From contig QHZB01000179.1 of assembly GCA_003224525.1 (NCBI GenBank), positions 1 to 57,412 of the forward strand: a stretch of 57,412 nt of DNA, read 5' to 3'. The DNA comes from Acidobacteriota bacterium (GTDB taxonomy: Bacteria > Acidobacteriota > Terriglobia > Acidiferrales > UBA7541). Below are positions 8,516 to 17,508 of this stretch, in pieces. A model generated the notes under the pieces. That model worked only from the letters and a program-made list of their open reading frames with translations. It did no database searches and was not told the origin of the DNA. Numbering within the stretch: the stretch's first letter is position 1; every line of letters starts with the position of its first letter. Made by a program: the position numbers and the translations under genes.

Positions 8516-9523
8516 TCACGCAATAACCGCGGCGGCCGAGAGCTCCTGTTCGATTTTCTCGTTCATGCGCGCGCGGGCGAGTCCCGCCGCCACGCGGATG
8601 GCGTTTTTCACGGCGTTGGCGTTCGAACGCCCATGCGCGATCACGCAAACGCCGCGCACGCCCAGCAGCGGCGCGCCGCCGTACTCCGTGTAATCAATCG
8701 TCTTTCGCAGCGCCTTGAAGGCGCCTTTCGAAAGCATCCCGCCCACCTGCGAAACCAGCGAACTGTTCATGGACTTCCGCAGCAAGCCGAAAATCTGAAA
8801 CGCCAGGCCTTCGCAAATCTTCAGCGCGATGTTGCCCACGAATCCATCACTCACGATGACATCGACGATTCCTGAAAAAAGATCCCCGCCTTCGACGTTG
8901 CCAACGAAGTGCACCGGACTCTTCTTCAGCCGGGTGTAAACCTCGCGTGTCAGTTCGTTGCCCTTGATCTCTTCTTCGCCGACGGAGAGCAAGCCGACGC
9001 GCGGCCGCTTGCTGCCAAACGTCGCGCGGTAGTAGACCTCTCCCATGACCGCGAACTGAACCAGGTGCTCGGGCTTCGAATCCACGTTTGCGCCCACGTC
9101 GAGCAGCACGGAAACGCCGCCCTTGGCGTTCGGAAACGGCGCGGCCAGCGCCACGCGATCCACCGATTCCAACGTTCCCAGCAGAAACTTTGCCACGGTC
9201 ATCACCGCGCCGGTGTTTCCCGCGCTGACCATCCCGTCGGCCTTGGCCTCGCGCACTAGCCGGGCCGCCACGTGGACCGAACTGTCCTTCTTCCGCCGAA
9301 AGGCCTGCGCGGGATGATCGTTCATAGTGATCACTTCGCTCGCAGGCACGATCTCGATCGGCAGACTTGGCGCTGCATGCCTCGCCAGCTCCGGGCGGAC
9401 TACGTTCGGCTGTCCCACGAGCAAAACTCGCACGCCAAGCTCCCGTACGGCCAGCACACTGCCTTCGACCTCGGGGCGTGGCGCGTGGTCTCCGCCCATG
9501 GCGTCAACGGCGATGGTGATCAT
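8516..9523 (-). CDS. plsX: Phosphate acyltransferase PlsX
   Basis: PlsX makes acyl-phosphate from acyl-ACP, the first step into phospholipids by the PlsX/PlsY route. The 335-aa sequence starts MITIAVDAMGGDHAP and contains GMVSAGNTGAVM and DVIVSDGFVGNIALK, all diagnostic. It sits between rpmF and fabD, a conserved order. Nothing unusual. Confidence 0.97.
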   Translation of the reverse strand: MITIAVDAMGGDHAPRPEVEGSVLAVRELGVRVLLVGQPNVVRPELARHAAPSLPIEIVPASEVITMNDHPAQAFRRKKDSSVHVAARLVREAKADGMVSAGNTGAVMTVAKFLLGTLESVDRVALAAPFPNAKGGVSVLLDVGANVDSKPEHLVQFAVMGEVYYRATFGSKRPRVGLLSVGEEEIKGNELTREVYTRLKKSPVHFVGNVEGGDLFSGIVDVIVSDGFVGNIALKICEGLAFQIFGLLRKSMNSSLVSQVGGMLSKGAFKALRKTIDYTEYGGAPLLGVRGVCVIAHGRSNANAVKNAIRVAAGLARARMNEKIEQELSAAAVIA

Positions 9524-9565
9524 GGGATTTTTGTCCGCAGGCTAAGCGAGAGAAACTTGAAATCC

Positions 9566-9745
9566 TTACGACGCCGGTGCTTGCGCCGCTTTGCCCTTGT
9601 AATGTCCGCAATGCGGACAAACCTGGTGCGGCTGTTTCATTTCGTGGCACTTCGGACACTTAGCGAACGCAGGCTTCGACAAAAAGTCGTTCGCCCGTCT
9701 GGTGCTCGTCCGTCTTTTGGAATGCCGTCGTTTTGGGTTAGGCAT
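9566..9745 (-). CDS. rpmF: 50S ribosomal protein L32
   Basis: This 59-aa protein was found by reading the gap between yceD and plsX. It begins MPNPKRRHSKRRTSTRRA, the classic basic L32 N-terminus, and carries two Cys pairs, CPKC and CPHCG, forming the zinc-ribbon type of L32. The end KGKAAQAPAS is short and variable. L32 between yceD and plsX is a widely conserved arrangement that ties lipid synthesis to ribosome production. The plsX start is 42 nt downstream. Confidence 0.96.
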   Translation of the reverse strand: MPNPKRRHSKRRTSTRRANDFLSKPAFAKCPKCHEMKQPHQVCPHCGHYKGKAAQAPAS

Positions 9746-9807
9746 AGTAATACACCTCGTTGCCGCCTCAGTGGGCGGATTATACCGGGCTTGTCAGCCC
9801 TGGAAAA

Positions 9808-10341
9808 CTATTGTTTCTTGAGCCAGTCCTGCTTGAGGCGCGCGAGAGGGGCCATTCGCGGGTCCGTCGCGTGGGTCTCACAGCGGCACTCTTCGTGGTT
9901 CAGGTTCGCACCGCAATTCGGGCACAGTCCCCGGCAATCACTCTGGCAGATCACTTTCAACGGCAGCGCCAGCAGCAACTGCTCCTTCAACACGTCCGCC
10001 AGGAAGAGTCCTTCTCCTTTGTAGAATCCAATCTCGGTTTCGTCGTCTTTCAACTGGTCGATGGTCGGCTTCTCGACCTTCGGCACCGGAGCGTAGAACA
10101 GGTCGAACGTCCGGCTTACCTCTTCCACCACCGGCTCGAGGCAGCGTGCACACACGAGCTCGATCTTCGTTTCGAGGTTCCCCTCGATCCGAATCTGCGA
10201 TTCCAGAAGCTCGGCCGTCGCCATCACTTCCAGCGGCTCGATCTGCTTGATCTCCGCGGAATGAAAATCAATGCTGCCCGGAGCATAGGTCTTCCGGATG
10301 CGCAGCTTACGGACGGCTAATTCCTTAACGTCAAGGAACAT
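9808..10341 (-). CDS. yceD: DUF177 (YceD) family protein
   Basis: YceD proteins accompany rpmF and are linked to 23S rRNA metabolism or plastid/bacterial ribosome assembly. This 177-aa version has an N-terminal beta-rich part and the family CARCLEPV motif. At the C-terminus it has CQSDCRGLCPNCGANLN and ECRC, which look like a metal-binding knuckle. An upstream ATG exists at 10371, but GGAGG lies about 9 nt before ATG 10341 and MFLDVKELAVR matches relatives better. It is the first gene of the rpmF-plsX-fab cluster. Confidence 0.9.
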   Translation of the reverse strand: MFLDVKELAVRKLRIRKTYAPGSIDFHSAEIKQIEPLEVMATAELLESQIRIEGNLETKIELVCARCLEPVVEEVSRTFDLFYAPVPKVEKPTIDQLKDDETEIGFYKGEGLFLADVLKEQLLLALPLKVICQSDCRGLCPNCGANLNHEECRCETHATDPRMAPLARLKQDWLKKQ

Positions 10342-10491
10342 GTCTTCAGCGCCTCCGGCGCGTACGCTCATGCCTTACCATTATTGAGTCGCCTCCCCGC
10401 CAAGTCAAGGAAACGCGCCTCTCTTCTTCCCGTTTTGGCACCCTCCATGCCACCAACCCGTTCTAGTACTTGGAGTGTTTTCATCACCCTC

Positions 10492-10677
10492 GTGAAGTTG
10501 CCCAATCCTGCGAGAGCGGTCGTGGATCCCGCGAAACTCACCCACTATTGCTTCAACCCGTTCCACCCTCACGGAGGTCATAAAGCCCGGGTTCTCGCGT
10601 CGGCCCTGGGGATTGCGCAGAGAGATGTTGAAGCGCCCGAGGAGGAAGAGTTGAAATTCTCTAGAAGCGGTGAATGA
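10492..10677 (+). pseudogene. DUF6883 protein, N-terminal fragment
   Basis: The frame from GTG 10492 reads VKLPNPARAVVDPAKL, then HYCFNPFHPHGGHKARV and ASALGI. This matches the first half of DUF6883 proteins, which are about 110 aa and often lie next to a small DUF4926 partner. After about 50 residues the similarity ends and the frame stops at 10677 with 61 aa in total. I therefore read it as a truncated copy. No DUF4926 partner is visible upstream. It starts an island of broken genes between yceD and the DUF983 gene. Confidence 0.55.
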
Positions 10678-10713
10678 GGTTCCGGCAAGACGATTCTCGC
10701 CCTCGCTCTTCTG

Positions 10714-11118
10714 GTGCTTGTCGCGGGCGACTATATCTTTACGCGAAAGTCGTCGGTTCAGAACGCCTATTCCTCGATTAAGGAATCAACGCAAGACGCG
10801 GCTAGAACATCCAGAGTGCGCACGGCCCTGCTGCTGTCGAAACACGTATCTCCCTTCGAAATCAAAGCGGATACAATCCAGGGCGAAGTTGACTTGGAAG
10901 GTCAAGTATCTTCGGAAAAATTCAAGACCGTCGCCGGTGCGATCGCCCAGGACACCTCGAGCGTCAAACAAGTGCACAACAATCTGAGTGTCAACCCTTC
11001 GACGGAGCGCAATCCTGATAGGGAGCACCTCGGAGAACGCGTGGCGGATCTGGAAATCCAGACTCTCGTCACCGATGCTCTTTCCCTTTTCGGCGGGCGA
11101 CCGTGTGGGACTGGCTAG
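10714..11118 (+). pseudogene. BON-domain protein, damaged at both ends
   Basis: BON domains bind phospholipids or bridge the envelope. The frame encodes a hydrophobic anchor (LALALLVLVAGDYIF), then one BON domain: FEIKADTIQGEVDLEG, VSSEKFKTVAGAIAQ, VKQVHNNLSVNP. A second BON seems to begin at VADLEIQTLVTDAL but the frame ends 9 residues later. Upstream, an in-frame TGA at 10675 leaves no normal start before the anchor; only GTG 10714, inside the anchor, is available. An ATG at 10674 is in another frame. Both ends look deleted or frameshifted, so this is probably not a working gene. Confidence 0.6.
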
Positions 11119-11119
11119 C

Positions 11120-11497
11120 CTAGCGGGGCCGTTCGGGATCGACGCTCTGGTCAAGATAGATCCACAGAACTCGGGCAAAGAGGGTGATCGTCGGCGCAAG
11201 CGGCAAGAACAACACGGCGGACCAGAGGATGACTTTCGTAATCCACCACCCAGTCAAAAACCACAGCAGCGCGGCGATTGGCGCCATGATCGAAACCCCC
11301 AAGACGTAACTGATGTACATGGCGCCCAGAAAATAGCCTGGTTCCCGTTCAAACTTGAGGTCACAGATGGAGCAGTGGTCGCACATCTTCGGGAATCCTC
11401 GGAAGATGGAATAGCGGAAAATTCTACCCATGCGGCAGCGGGAACAGCGCTGTTGAAAAATGCTTTGCAGCGTTGACGGCTTTGTGGTGGATTCCAT
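11120..11497 (-). CDS. DUF983 family membrane protein
   Basis: DUF983 proteins are small membrane proteins with a zinc-ribbon-like head. This one has 125 aa. It has CSRCRMGRIF near residues 18-27, CDHCSICDLKFEREPGYFLG and AMYISY, which define the family, then two hydrophobic segments (about residues 64-83 and 88-110). Its function is unknown. It converges with the BON remnant, whose frame ends 2 nt away. Confidence 0.8.
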   Translation of the reverse strand: MESTTKPSTLQSIFQQRCSRCRMGRIFRYSIFRGFPKMCDHCSICDLKFEREPGYFLGAMYISYVLGVSIMAPIAALLWFLTGWWITKVILWSAVLFLPLAPTITLFARVLWIYLDQSVDPERPR

Positions 11498-11677
11498 CAG
11501 CAGCGGGTTCTAAGCTAGTTCTAAGCTATCAGATAAGGAAGAACAACGGCGCGCGGGCGTTAGTTCCTCTGGCCGGGAGAATCCGGCGGCCAATCTTTTC
11601 AGGCTTGTTTTTTGCGCCGGTCGTTGCGTCTCGCAAACGAGGTCTTCAACCTAATCTGCTGCTTCCACGCTTCTTCT

Positions 11678-12328
11678 TCAATTGTTTCGCCGCACCAGGC
11701 ATCCCGCGATCATGTCGTGCAGCGCCTGCTTTCTTTCCGTAAATCCCGCCATGATGTATCCGATAAATGCAGGCACCATGTTGGTGATGATCTTGGCAAA
11801 GTGCCTCCCCGTCGCGCGGCCGAAGCTGACGCGGCGTCCCGCCATGTCCGTCACCACCAGACCCAGCACCTTTTTCCCGAGCGTTGCCTGCCACTCCGAA
11901 CTCTCCATCAGAGCGTGGTACAGCCAAGTCAAGAGCAGGCTGGCCGTCGCGGCAAGGAATAGAAGTCCAAAGAGCATGAAGATGCCAACATCATTCATGT
12001 CTTCATCACGATGGATCTCGCCGATGAATCCGCCCAGTCCGGTCAGAAAGATAAGCGGAATCAAAATCAAGACGAAGCCTACACCCATCACCGCGTTGTC
12101 GATGAGGAACGCCAAAAACCGCACCCAGAACCCGGCGTACTGCACGCGCGGGACGGCGGCATATCCGGCGTACGCGGGAACTGCCGCCACGCCGCCCGCT
12201 ATCGGCGCCGCAACCGGCGAACTCATCATCGACCCCCGCGCCACTGCGGCAACCGCGAAGGCTTGTCCGCAATTCGAGCAAAACGCCGCACCAACGGCCA
12301 TCACTCCGCCACACTTGGAACAGTACAC
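11678..12328 (-). CDS. Zinc-ribbon RDD family membrane protein
   Basis: RDD proteins are small integral membrane proteins, some proposed as ion/H+ antiporters. The chosen GTG start at 12328 gives 216 aa opening YCSKCGGVM and FCSNCG, a two-knuckle zinc ribbon, followed by an Ala/Pro linker. The RDD region begins YAGFWVRFLAFLIDN with the Arg and Asp residues of the family, then two or three membrane helices and the motif TLGKKVLGLVV. The frame continues upstream to 12397, but GAGGA lies before the GTG. It is divergent from the secreted protein at 12612. Confidence 0.82.
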   Translation of the reverse strand: MYCSKCGGVMAVGAAFCSNCGQAFAVAAVARGSMMSSPVAAPIAGGVAAVPAYAGYAAVPRVQYAGFWVRFLAFLIDNAVMGVGFVLILIPLIFLTGLGGFIGEIHRDEDMNDVGIFMLFGLLFLAATASLLLTWLYHALMESSEWQATLGKKVLGLVVTDMAGRRVSFGRATGRHFAKIITNMVPAFIGYIMAGFTERKQALHDMIAGCLVRRNN

Positions 12329-12611
12329 GGCATTTCCTCGTTTCCTTCTTGCCCTTCCTAACGACCCGCAAGAATCGCAGCCAAATCCTACTTTCAAGCA
12401 ACGGCAGGGTCAATCTTTCACCGCACAACGCCGGAGTGGCAAAAATTTCATAGCACTAGTACCTAATTTTTCTTCTTCGCTACTGCTTGCTATTCAGCGC
12501 ATCTCCTTGATTTCACATGTGTTTATCAGAATAACGATAATCTTTTCCAGTTCTGGTTCATTTCTTGCCCCCAGGAGTGGCCCCGCTCAAAATTGAAAGG
12601 GAGGAAATTCT

Positions 12612-12962
12612 ATGCGATTCCGTACTTCACTCTGCCTAGCCACTCTGTTTCTCGTCTGTTTCACCATTGCGGCATGGTCCACACCGCTCCCCGCCGAGAC
12701 TGCTGCAGATTCCCTGCAACCCGCACCCGATAACCAATCGCTGTCGGGGCCAATCGCATCAGTCGGAGATGCGGAATTCTCCGTACAGGTAACGAAAGAC
12801 AAGGATGTGAATACCGTCCAATTCCTGGTCGATGGCAAGACGAAAGTCGAAGGCAAACTCGCCGTGGGCGCGCAAGCCACCGTCGAGTATCGCTCAGACG
12901 CAGGCAAGAACATCGCCGTTCGTGTCATCGTGACCCCGGCCTCCGGAATGAGCTTGTACTGA
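12612..12962 (+). CDS. Small secreted protein, DUF5666-like
   Basis: The 116-aa product has a clear signal peptide (MRFRTSLCLATLFLVCFTIAAWS) written here as its first 23 residues, with basic N-terminus and a 15-residue hydrophobic core. The mature part has the pattern GPIASVGDAEFSV, FLVDGKTKVEGKL and VGAQATVEY, as in periplasmic OB-like DUF5666 domains that occur widely in acidobacterial secreted proteins. Function is unknown. A strong ribosome site GGGAGGA precedes the ATG. Confidence 0.7.
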   Translation: MRFRTSLCLATLFLVCFTIAAWSTPLPAETAADSLQPAPDNQSLSGPIASVGDAEFSVQVTKDKDVNTVQFLVDGKTKVEGKLAVGAQATVEYRSDAGKNIAVRVIVTPASGMSLY

Positions 12963-13016
12963 CGAGCTATGCCGCTCATACTCTAGAAGCCGGTTACCGA
13001 CAATCGTAATTCCCAT

Positions 13017-13055
13017 GCGGCCGCCCACCCAGCCCCCGCGGCCGCCTTTCATTTT
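13017..13055 (+). terminator. GC-rich hairpin before the trehalose operon
   Basis: Two copies of the octamer GCGGCCGC (13017-13024 and 13038-13045) are each self-complementary and can pair with each other around a 13-nt C-rich loop. T-rich sequence (CTTTCATTTT) follows. This could end transcription of the small secreted protein gene just before the trehalose operon. The stem is only 8 bp, so confidence is moderate. Confidence 0.5.
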
Positions 13056-13071
13056 AAAAAATTGAGGAGTC

Positions 13072-15378
13072 ATGATGCGCACGACTCTGAAAATCATTCT
13101 GCCCTTGATCGTCAGCGTCGCATCGGTGTCTCTATTTTTCGCGGCATACCAAGTGCGGACGGAGAAGCGCAATTTGCGCAATGACCTCTTGCGCCGGGCG
13201 GAAATTCTCGGCGAAAGTCTTCAGGAAAGCGTCGAGCCGTTACTCGAGCCGCCGCGGGAGAAGGACTTGCAACATTTCATCGAGCGTTTCGGACAACGCG
13301 AACACTTGAAAGGCGTCGCTGTATACAACTCTGCCGGAGTTGCGCTGGCGATAACTGCAGGTCTCCCTGCGGCCTTCAAGGTGTGCCCCACGGCTGCGAC
13401 TCACGCCGCGCAGGAGGACGCTGGCGTAGGTGAGTTTCTGAATGCCGAGCAAACTGCGTCCATCACCGAAGATTCGAATGGGCCGATTCATATTTATGCG
13501 TTGCCGCTTCACCGCAATAGTGAAATTGTGGGCACCCAGGCTCTGTTCCACGACACAAGCTACATCGACAGACAGGTTTCCGGCACGCTTCGCGATTCCC
13601 TGCTCACTGCATTCGTCCAAACCGTTCTGATCACGGGGTTCGCGCTTATTCTTGTCCAGTGGACTTTCACCGTGCCGCTGACGCGCACGGCAAAATGGCT
13701 GCGCGCACAGCGCACTGGCCAGCCAATCGCGCCGTCGGCGCTTTCGAAGGGCGAAATTCTCGACGAAATCCATCACGAAGTGACGCATCTCGCACGTGAC
13801 CTGAGCACCGCGCGCGCTGCCGCGGAAGAAGAAGCGCGGTTGCGCGATTCGAACGCTTCACTTTGGACTGCCGAACGCTTGCATGTCAGCCTGCGCAACA
13901 AACTTCAGGAAAAGCCGCTTTTCGTTGTTTCGAATCGCGAGCCTTATATGCACGTCTTCAGCGAAAAGGACAAGTCCATCAGCGTAATCGTTCCAGCGAG
14001 CGGCGTGGTCACCGCGCTGGAACCTGTTCTGCGCGCCTGCAATGGCACCTGGATCGCCAACGGCTCTGGCAGCGCCGACCGCGAAGCCGTCGATGCCCAC
14101 GATCGGCTCCGCGTCCCACCCGATCGCCCGAGTTACACGCTGCGCCGGGTATGGCTCAGCGACGAAGAAGACAAAGGCTACTACGAAGGTTTTTCGAACG
14201 AGGGTCTCTGGCCGCTGTGCCATATCGTGCATACGCGCCCGGTCTTCCGGCCCGAGGACTGGCTGCAGTACCAAAAAATCAATCGCCGCTTCGCGGACGC
14301 CGTTTTGCAGGAAATGGAGGGCGCCGAATCGCCGATTCTTCTCGCGCAGGATTATCACTTCGCGCTGCTTCCGCGGATGGTTAAGGAAGCGCGGCCCGAC
14401 GCGCGGGTTGCGATCTTTTGGCACATTCCATGGCCGAATCCGGAAGCCTTTGGCATCTGCCCGTGGCAATGCGAGCTTGTCGATGGATTGCTGGGCGCCG
14501 ACCTCATTGGCTTCCAGATTCAATCGCACTGCAACAATTTTCTGGAAACCGTGGACCGCGCGGTCGAGGCGCTCACGGAATGGGATCGTTTCGCGGTCAA
14601 TCGCCAGGGCCACGTCACGCGGGTGCGCCCGTATCCCGTCAGCGTGGCGTTTCCGGAGAATTCGCATGGTGTCGATCAATCGCCCAGCCCCGGCGCGGAG
14701 CGCGCCGCTTTGTGCGCTGAAATGAGTATTGAAGCTTCCCTTCTGGGGGTTGGCGTTGACCGCGTGGACTACACGAAGGGAATCCTCGAGCGTTTCCGCG
14801 GCCTCGAGCGCTTTTTCGAATTGAACCCCGCCTACCTGCAGCGCTTCACTTTCGTGCAAATCGGGGCTCCCAGCCGCACGGACATCGAGCGCTACAAGAA
14901 TTTCCTGGCCAAAGTCAGCGGCGAAGCCGAACGCGTCAACTCACGCTTTCAAACCTCGCGATGGAAACCGCTCGTGTTTCTCAGAAAACACCATTCGCAC
15001 GAAGAAATCGCACGCTTTTTCCGCGCCGCGTCTTTCTGCATGGTCACGTCTCTGCATGACGGAATGAATCTCGTCTCCAAGGAATTCGTTGCTTCGCGCG
15101 AGGATGAACGCGGCACGCTGATCCTCAGCACCTTTACGGGTGCGGCGCGCGAGCTTTCCGATGCGCTACTGGTCAATCCCTACGACGTCTCGCAACTCGC
15201 GGATAGCATCCATCGCGCGCTGGAAATGTCCGAAGAGGAACAGTCCGCGCGCATGCAGCACATGCGTCACAACGTGCGCGAGCACAACATCTACCGCTGG
15301 GCCGCTCATCTTCTCTCGGATCTCACCGAAATTCGTATCGAAATTCCAGAACGCGAGGAGACACCTCAATTGTCATGA
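13072..15378 (+). CDS. Trehalose-6-phosphate synthase with N-terminal membrane sensor
   Basis: The GT20 part makes trehalose-6-phosphate from UDP-glucose and glucose-6-phosphate. Residues about 281-760 carry the family motifs: FVVSNREPY, YYEGFSNEGLWPLCH, DYHFALLPRM, FWHIPWPNPEAF, VDRVDYTKGI and SLHDGMNLVSKEF. The first 275 residues are extra. There is a membrane helix at about 5-25, a roughly 150-residue extracytoplasmic region, a second helix at about 176-200, and a HAMP-like linker with coiled-coil character. Standard OtsA has about 470 aa, so this 768-aa protein is a fusion. The sensor may tether or regulate the enzyme. It leads an operon with a DUF5752 protein and a TreT-like GT4. No phosphatase (OtsB) gene is nearby. 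Confidence 0.92.
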   Translation: MMRTTLKIILPLIVSVASVSLFFAAYQVRTEKRNLRNDLLRRAEILGESLQESVEPLLEPPREKDLQHFIERFGQREHLKGVAVYNSAGVALAITAGLPAAFKVCPTAATHAAQEDAGVGEFLNAEQTASITEDSNGPIHIYALPLHRNSEIVGTQALFHDTSYIDRQVSGTLRDSLLTAFVQTVLITGFALILVQWTFTVPLTRTAKWLRAQRTGQPIAPSALSKGEILDEIHHEVTHLARDLSTARAAAEEEARLRDSNASLWTAERLHVSLRNKLQEKPLFVVSNREPYMHVFSEKDKSISVIVPASGVVTALEPVLRACNGTWIANGSGSADREAVDAHDRLRVPPDRPSYTLRRVWLSDEEDKGYYEGFSNEGLWPLCHIVHTRPVFRPEDWLQYQKINRRFADAVLQEMEGAESPILLAQDYHFALLPRMVKEARPDARVAIFWHIPWPNPEAFGICPWQCELVDGLLGADLIGFQIQSHCNNFLETVDRAVEALTEWDRFAVNRQGHVTRVRPYPVSVAFPENSHGVDQSPSPGAERAALCAEMSIEASLLGVGVDRVDYTKGILERFRGLERFFELNPAYLQRFTFVQIGAPSRTDIERYKNFLAKVSGEAERVNSRFQTSRWKPLVFLRKHHSHEEIARFFRAASFCMVTSLHDGMNLVSKEFVASREDERGTLILSTFTGAARELSDALLVNPYDVSQLADSIHRALEMSEEEQSARMQHMRHNVREHNIYRWAAHLLSDLTEIRIEIPEREETPQLS

Positions 15379-15453
15379 GCACCTCGGGTCACTCCGCCTG
15401 TATGCGGAGATTGAGATGATGCTGTTTTTGCGGAATGGGGAGGAAGCCCTCGC

Positions 15454-16113
15454 ATGAACGCAGTTGAAACTCCGTTCGACTTCGTCACCGTTTCCTATCT
15501 CACGCGAATCGGCAACCAATCTGCCGGCACACTCACCGAGTTGCTGACGGGGCTCGAGCATTGCAGCGACGCGTCCATCTTCCATCACACCTTTCAAACC
15601 CTCGGCAGCCATCACTTCCTCACCGAGGGTTTTTCCAACGATTTCGCGCAATGGGTGCTAGCGGACACCAACCGCAACGATCTCGCGGAGCAGCTTGCCG
15701 CGCTCGATATTCGCGACTACGTTTCCATCGCCGCCCTGCGACGCGATCTCTGCCGCCTTGTCGGCGAGTTTTGCACGGCGTTTCCCCATTTTGCGGGACA
15801 GTCCGCGCTGGAGCGTTTCTACTTTTGCGAAAGCGTCGAAGTGACCGCGCCCCTGGGACGAAGCGCTCGCACGCTGGACGAGTTTCGCGAGGGCATCGCG
15901 CATCTCAGCCATGCCGGTTTCTACTTTCATTTCATCTCTTCCCGCCTACGGCTGCAGCTCCAGACAAACGATTTTTCCTACTGGCTGGCCGACGGTTTGG
16001 GGCTTGCATCGCTCGCCGAAAACATCAATCACATTGACATCTATACGAACACGCTGGACAGCACGCGCGGCAAACTGCTTCGCCTGATCGACCGCGAAAG
16101 GAGAAAGGCGTGA
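15454..16113 (+). CDS. DUF5752 family protein
   Basis: The 219-aa protein resembles the DUF5752 family, which occurs next to trehalose-type glycosyltransferases. It starts with FDFVTVSYLTRIGNQSAGTL and has helical, His-rich segments (SIFHHTFQTLGSHHF) and the phrase SHAGFYFHFISSRLRLQL. It has no signal peptide and no membrane helix, so it is cytoplasmic. It overlaps the next gene by 4 nt (GTGA), implying coupled translation and a shared role. It could be a partner or regulatory subunit of the glycosyltransferase; that is inference. Confidence 0.65.
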   Translation: MNAVETPFDFVTVSYLTRIGNQSAGTLTELLTGLEHCSDASIFHHTFQTLGSHHFLTEGFSNDFAQWVLADTNRNDLAEQLAALDIRDYVSIAALRRDLCRLVGEFCTAFPHFAGQSALERFYFCESVEVTAPLGRSARTLDEFREGIAHLSHAGFYFHFISSRLRLQLQTNDFSYWLADGLGLASLAENINHIDIYTNTLDSTRGKLLRLIDRERRKA

Positions 16114-17339
16114 GCGAGACGCTGACCCTCACGCGCATCCCTCTGGACGACTACGCCGGGCTCCATGGCGCGGGCGAAATCGAAGAGCTGCGCGCGCTTG
16201 CCAAACCGTTGCGCGGACGCAGCATCGAGATGATCAATGCCACCGCCATTGGCGGGGGCGTAGCGGAAATCCTCAATCGCCTGGTACCTCTCGCGGAAGA
16301 GCTGGACCTCCATTTCAAATGGGACGTGATGACCGGCGGCGAAGATTTCTTTGACGTCACGAAATCTTTCCACAACGCCCTGCACGGCGCGCCCTATCAT
16401 GCAAGTCCGAGGGATTTCGAAATTTTCCTCGCGTATACCGAACGCAATCGCGCGGCTCTTCCTCTCGATTCCGAATTCGTGGTGATTCACGACCCCCAAC
16501 CGGCGGCTCTGATCGACGCGCGCAAACCAGGCTCAAACCACTGGGCATGGCGTTGCCACATCGATCTCTCGCACCCCAACCGGGCAGTCTGGGATTTCCT
16601 GGAAAAATTTGTCTCCCGGTACGACGGCGCCATGTTTTCTTCCCCCGAATTCTCGCGCCAGCTCCCTATCCCGCAATATCTTTTCTATCCGGCCATCGAT
16701 CCGCTTTCGGAAAAAAATCAGGACCTCGAACCGGAGTTCATCGCTCAAGTCCTTGCTCGTTTTCGCATCGATCCCATGCGCCCCATCCTCACGCAAATTT
16801 CCCGCTTCGACCGCCTGAAGGACCCGGTTGGCGTGATTCGCGCGTACCGTATCGTGAAGCGGTATTTCGATTGCCAATTGGTTCTCGCGGGCGGCAGCGC
16901 CGACGACGACCCCGAGGGCGCCATCGTGCTGAAGGAAGTGCTGCGTGAAGCGGATAACGATCCGGACATTCGAGTGATCGAGCTGCCGGCCTGGGCGCCG
17001 CTCGAAGTCAACGCGCTGCAGCGCGCCTCGACCATCGTGATTCAGAAAAGCCTGCGCGAAGGCTTCGGGCTCACTGTTTCCGAAGCGCTGTGGAAGAAAA
17101 AACCGGTGGTGGCCTCCGCGGTTGGCGGCATCCCACTCCAAATCATCCACAAGCATACCGGCTTGCTGGCGCATTCCGTGGAAGGTACAGCGTATCAAAT
17201 TCGCTTTTTCCTTTCCCACCCGGAAATTGCGGCAAAACTCGGCGAACACGGGCATCAGCACGTGAAGGAAAACTTTCTCATCACGCAGAAGCTGAAGCGC
17301 TACCTGACGCTCTTTCTGACGCTGGCAAGGGGATCATGA
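16110..17339 (+). CDS. TreT-like GT4 glycosyltransferase (trehalose synthase type)
   Basis: TreT enzymes join NDP-glucose and glucose reversibly to trehalose. This 409-aa GT4 protein has N-terminal INATAIGGGVAEIL and VIHDPQP motifs, HIDLSHPNRAVWDF in the acceptor cleft, and the C-terminal donor site with REGFGLTVSEALWKKKPVV (the two Glu of E-x7-E present). It starts with GTG overlapping the DUF5752 stop. Together with the upstream synthase it gives the cell two possible routes to trehalose or a phosphorylated intermediate. A sucrose- or glucosylglycerate-type activity is possible; the assignment rests on motif order and context. Confidence 0.8.
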   Translation: MSETLTLTRIPLDDYAGLHGAGEIEELRALAKPLRGRSIEMINATAIGGGVAEILNRLVPLAEELDLHFKWDVMTGGEDFFDVTKSFHNALHGAPYHASPRDFEIFLAYTERNRAALPLDSEFVVIHDPQPAALIDARKPGSNHWAWRCHIDLSHPNRAVWDFLEKFVSRYDGAMFSSPEFSRQLPIPQYLFYPAIDPLSEKNQDLEPEFIAQVLARFRIDPMRPILTQISRFDRLKDPVGVIRAYRIVKRYFDCQLVLAGGSADDDPEGAIVLKEVLREADNDPDIRVIELPAWAPLEVNALQRASTIVIQKSLREGFGLTVSEALWKKKPVVASAVGGIPLQIIHKHTGLLAHSVEGTAYQIRFFLSHPEIAAKLGEHGHQHVKENFLITQKLKRYLTLFLTLARGS

Positions 17340-17508
17340 GAGTCCGCTAATGCCGAGGCTCATGCTCACGGGAGGAATCATGGGCATGCACGCTGGCAAC
17401 TCTGAGCCTCGAAGTCTCATCCAAATCTGGCAGGCAGAAGCCTATCCCCAGTCCGAGGCCAGCCCCTGCTTTCTGCAATTCCAATTTGTCTGTCCCAGGA
17501 GAACACGA

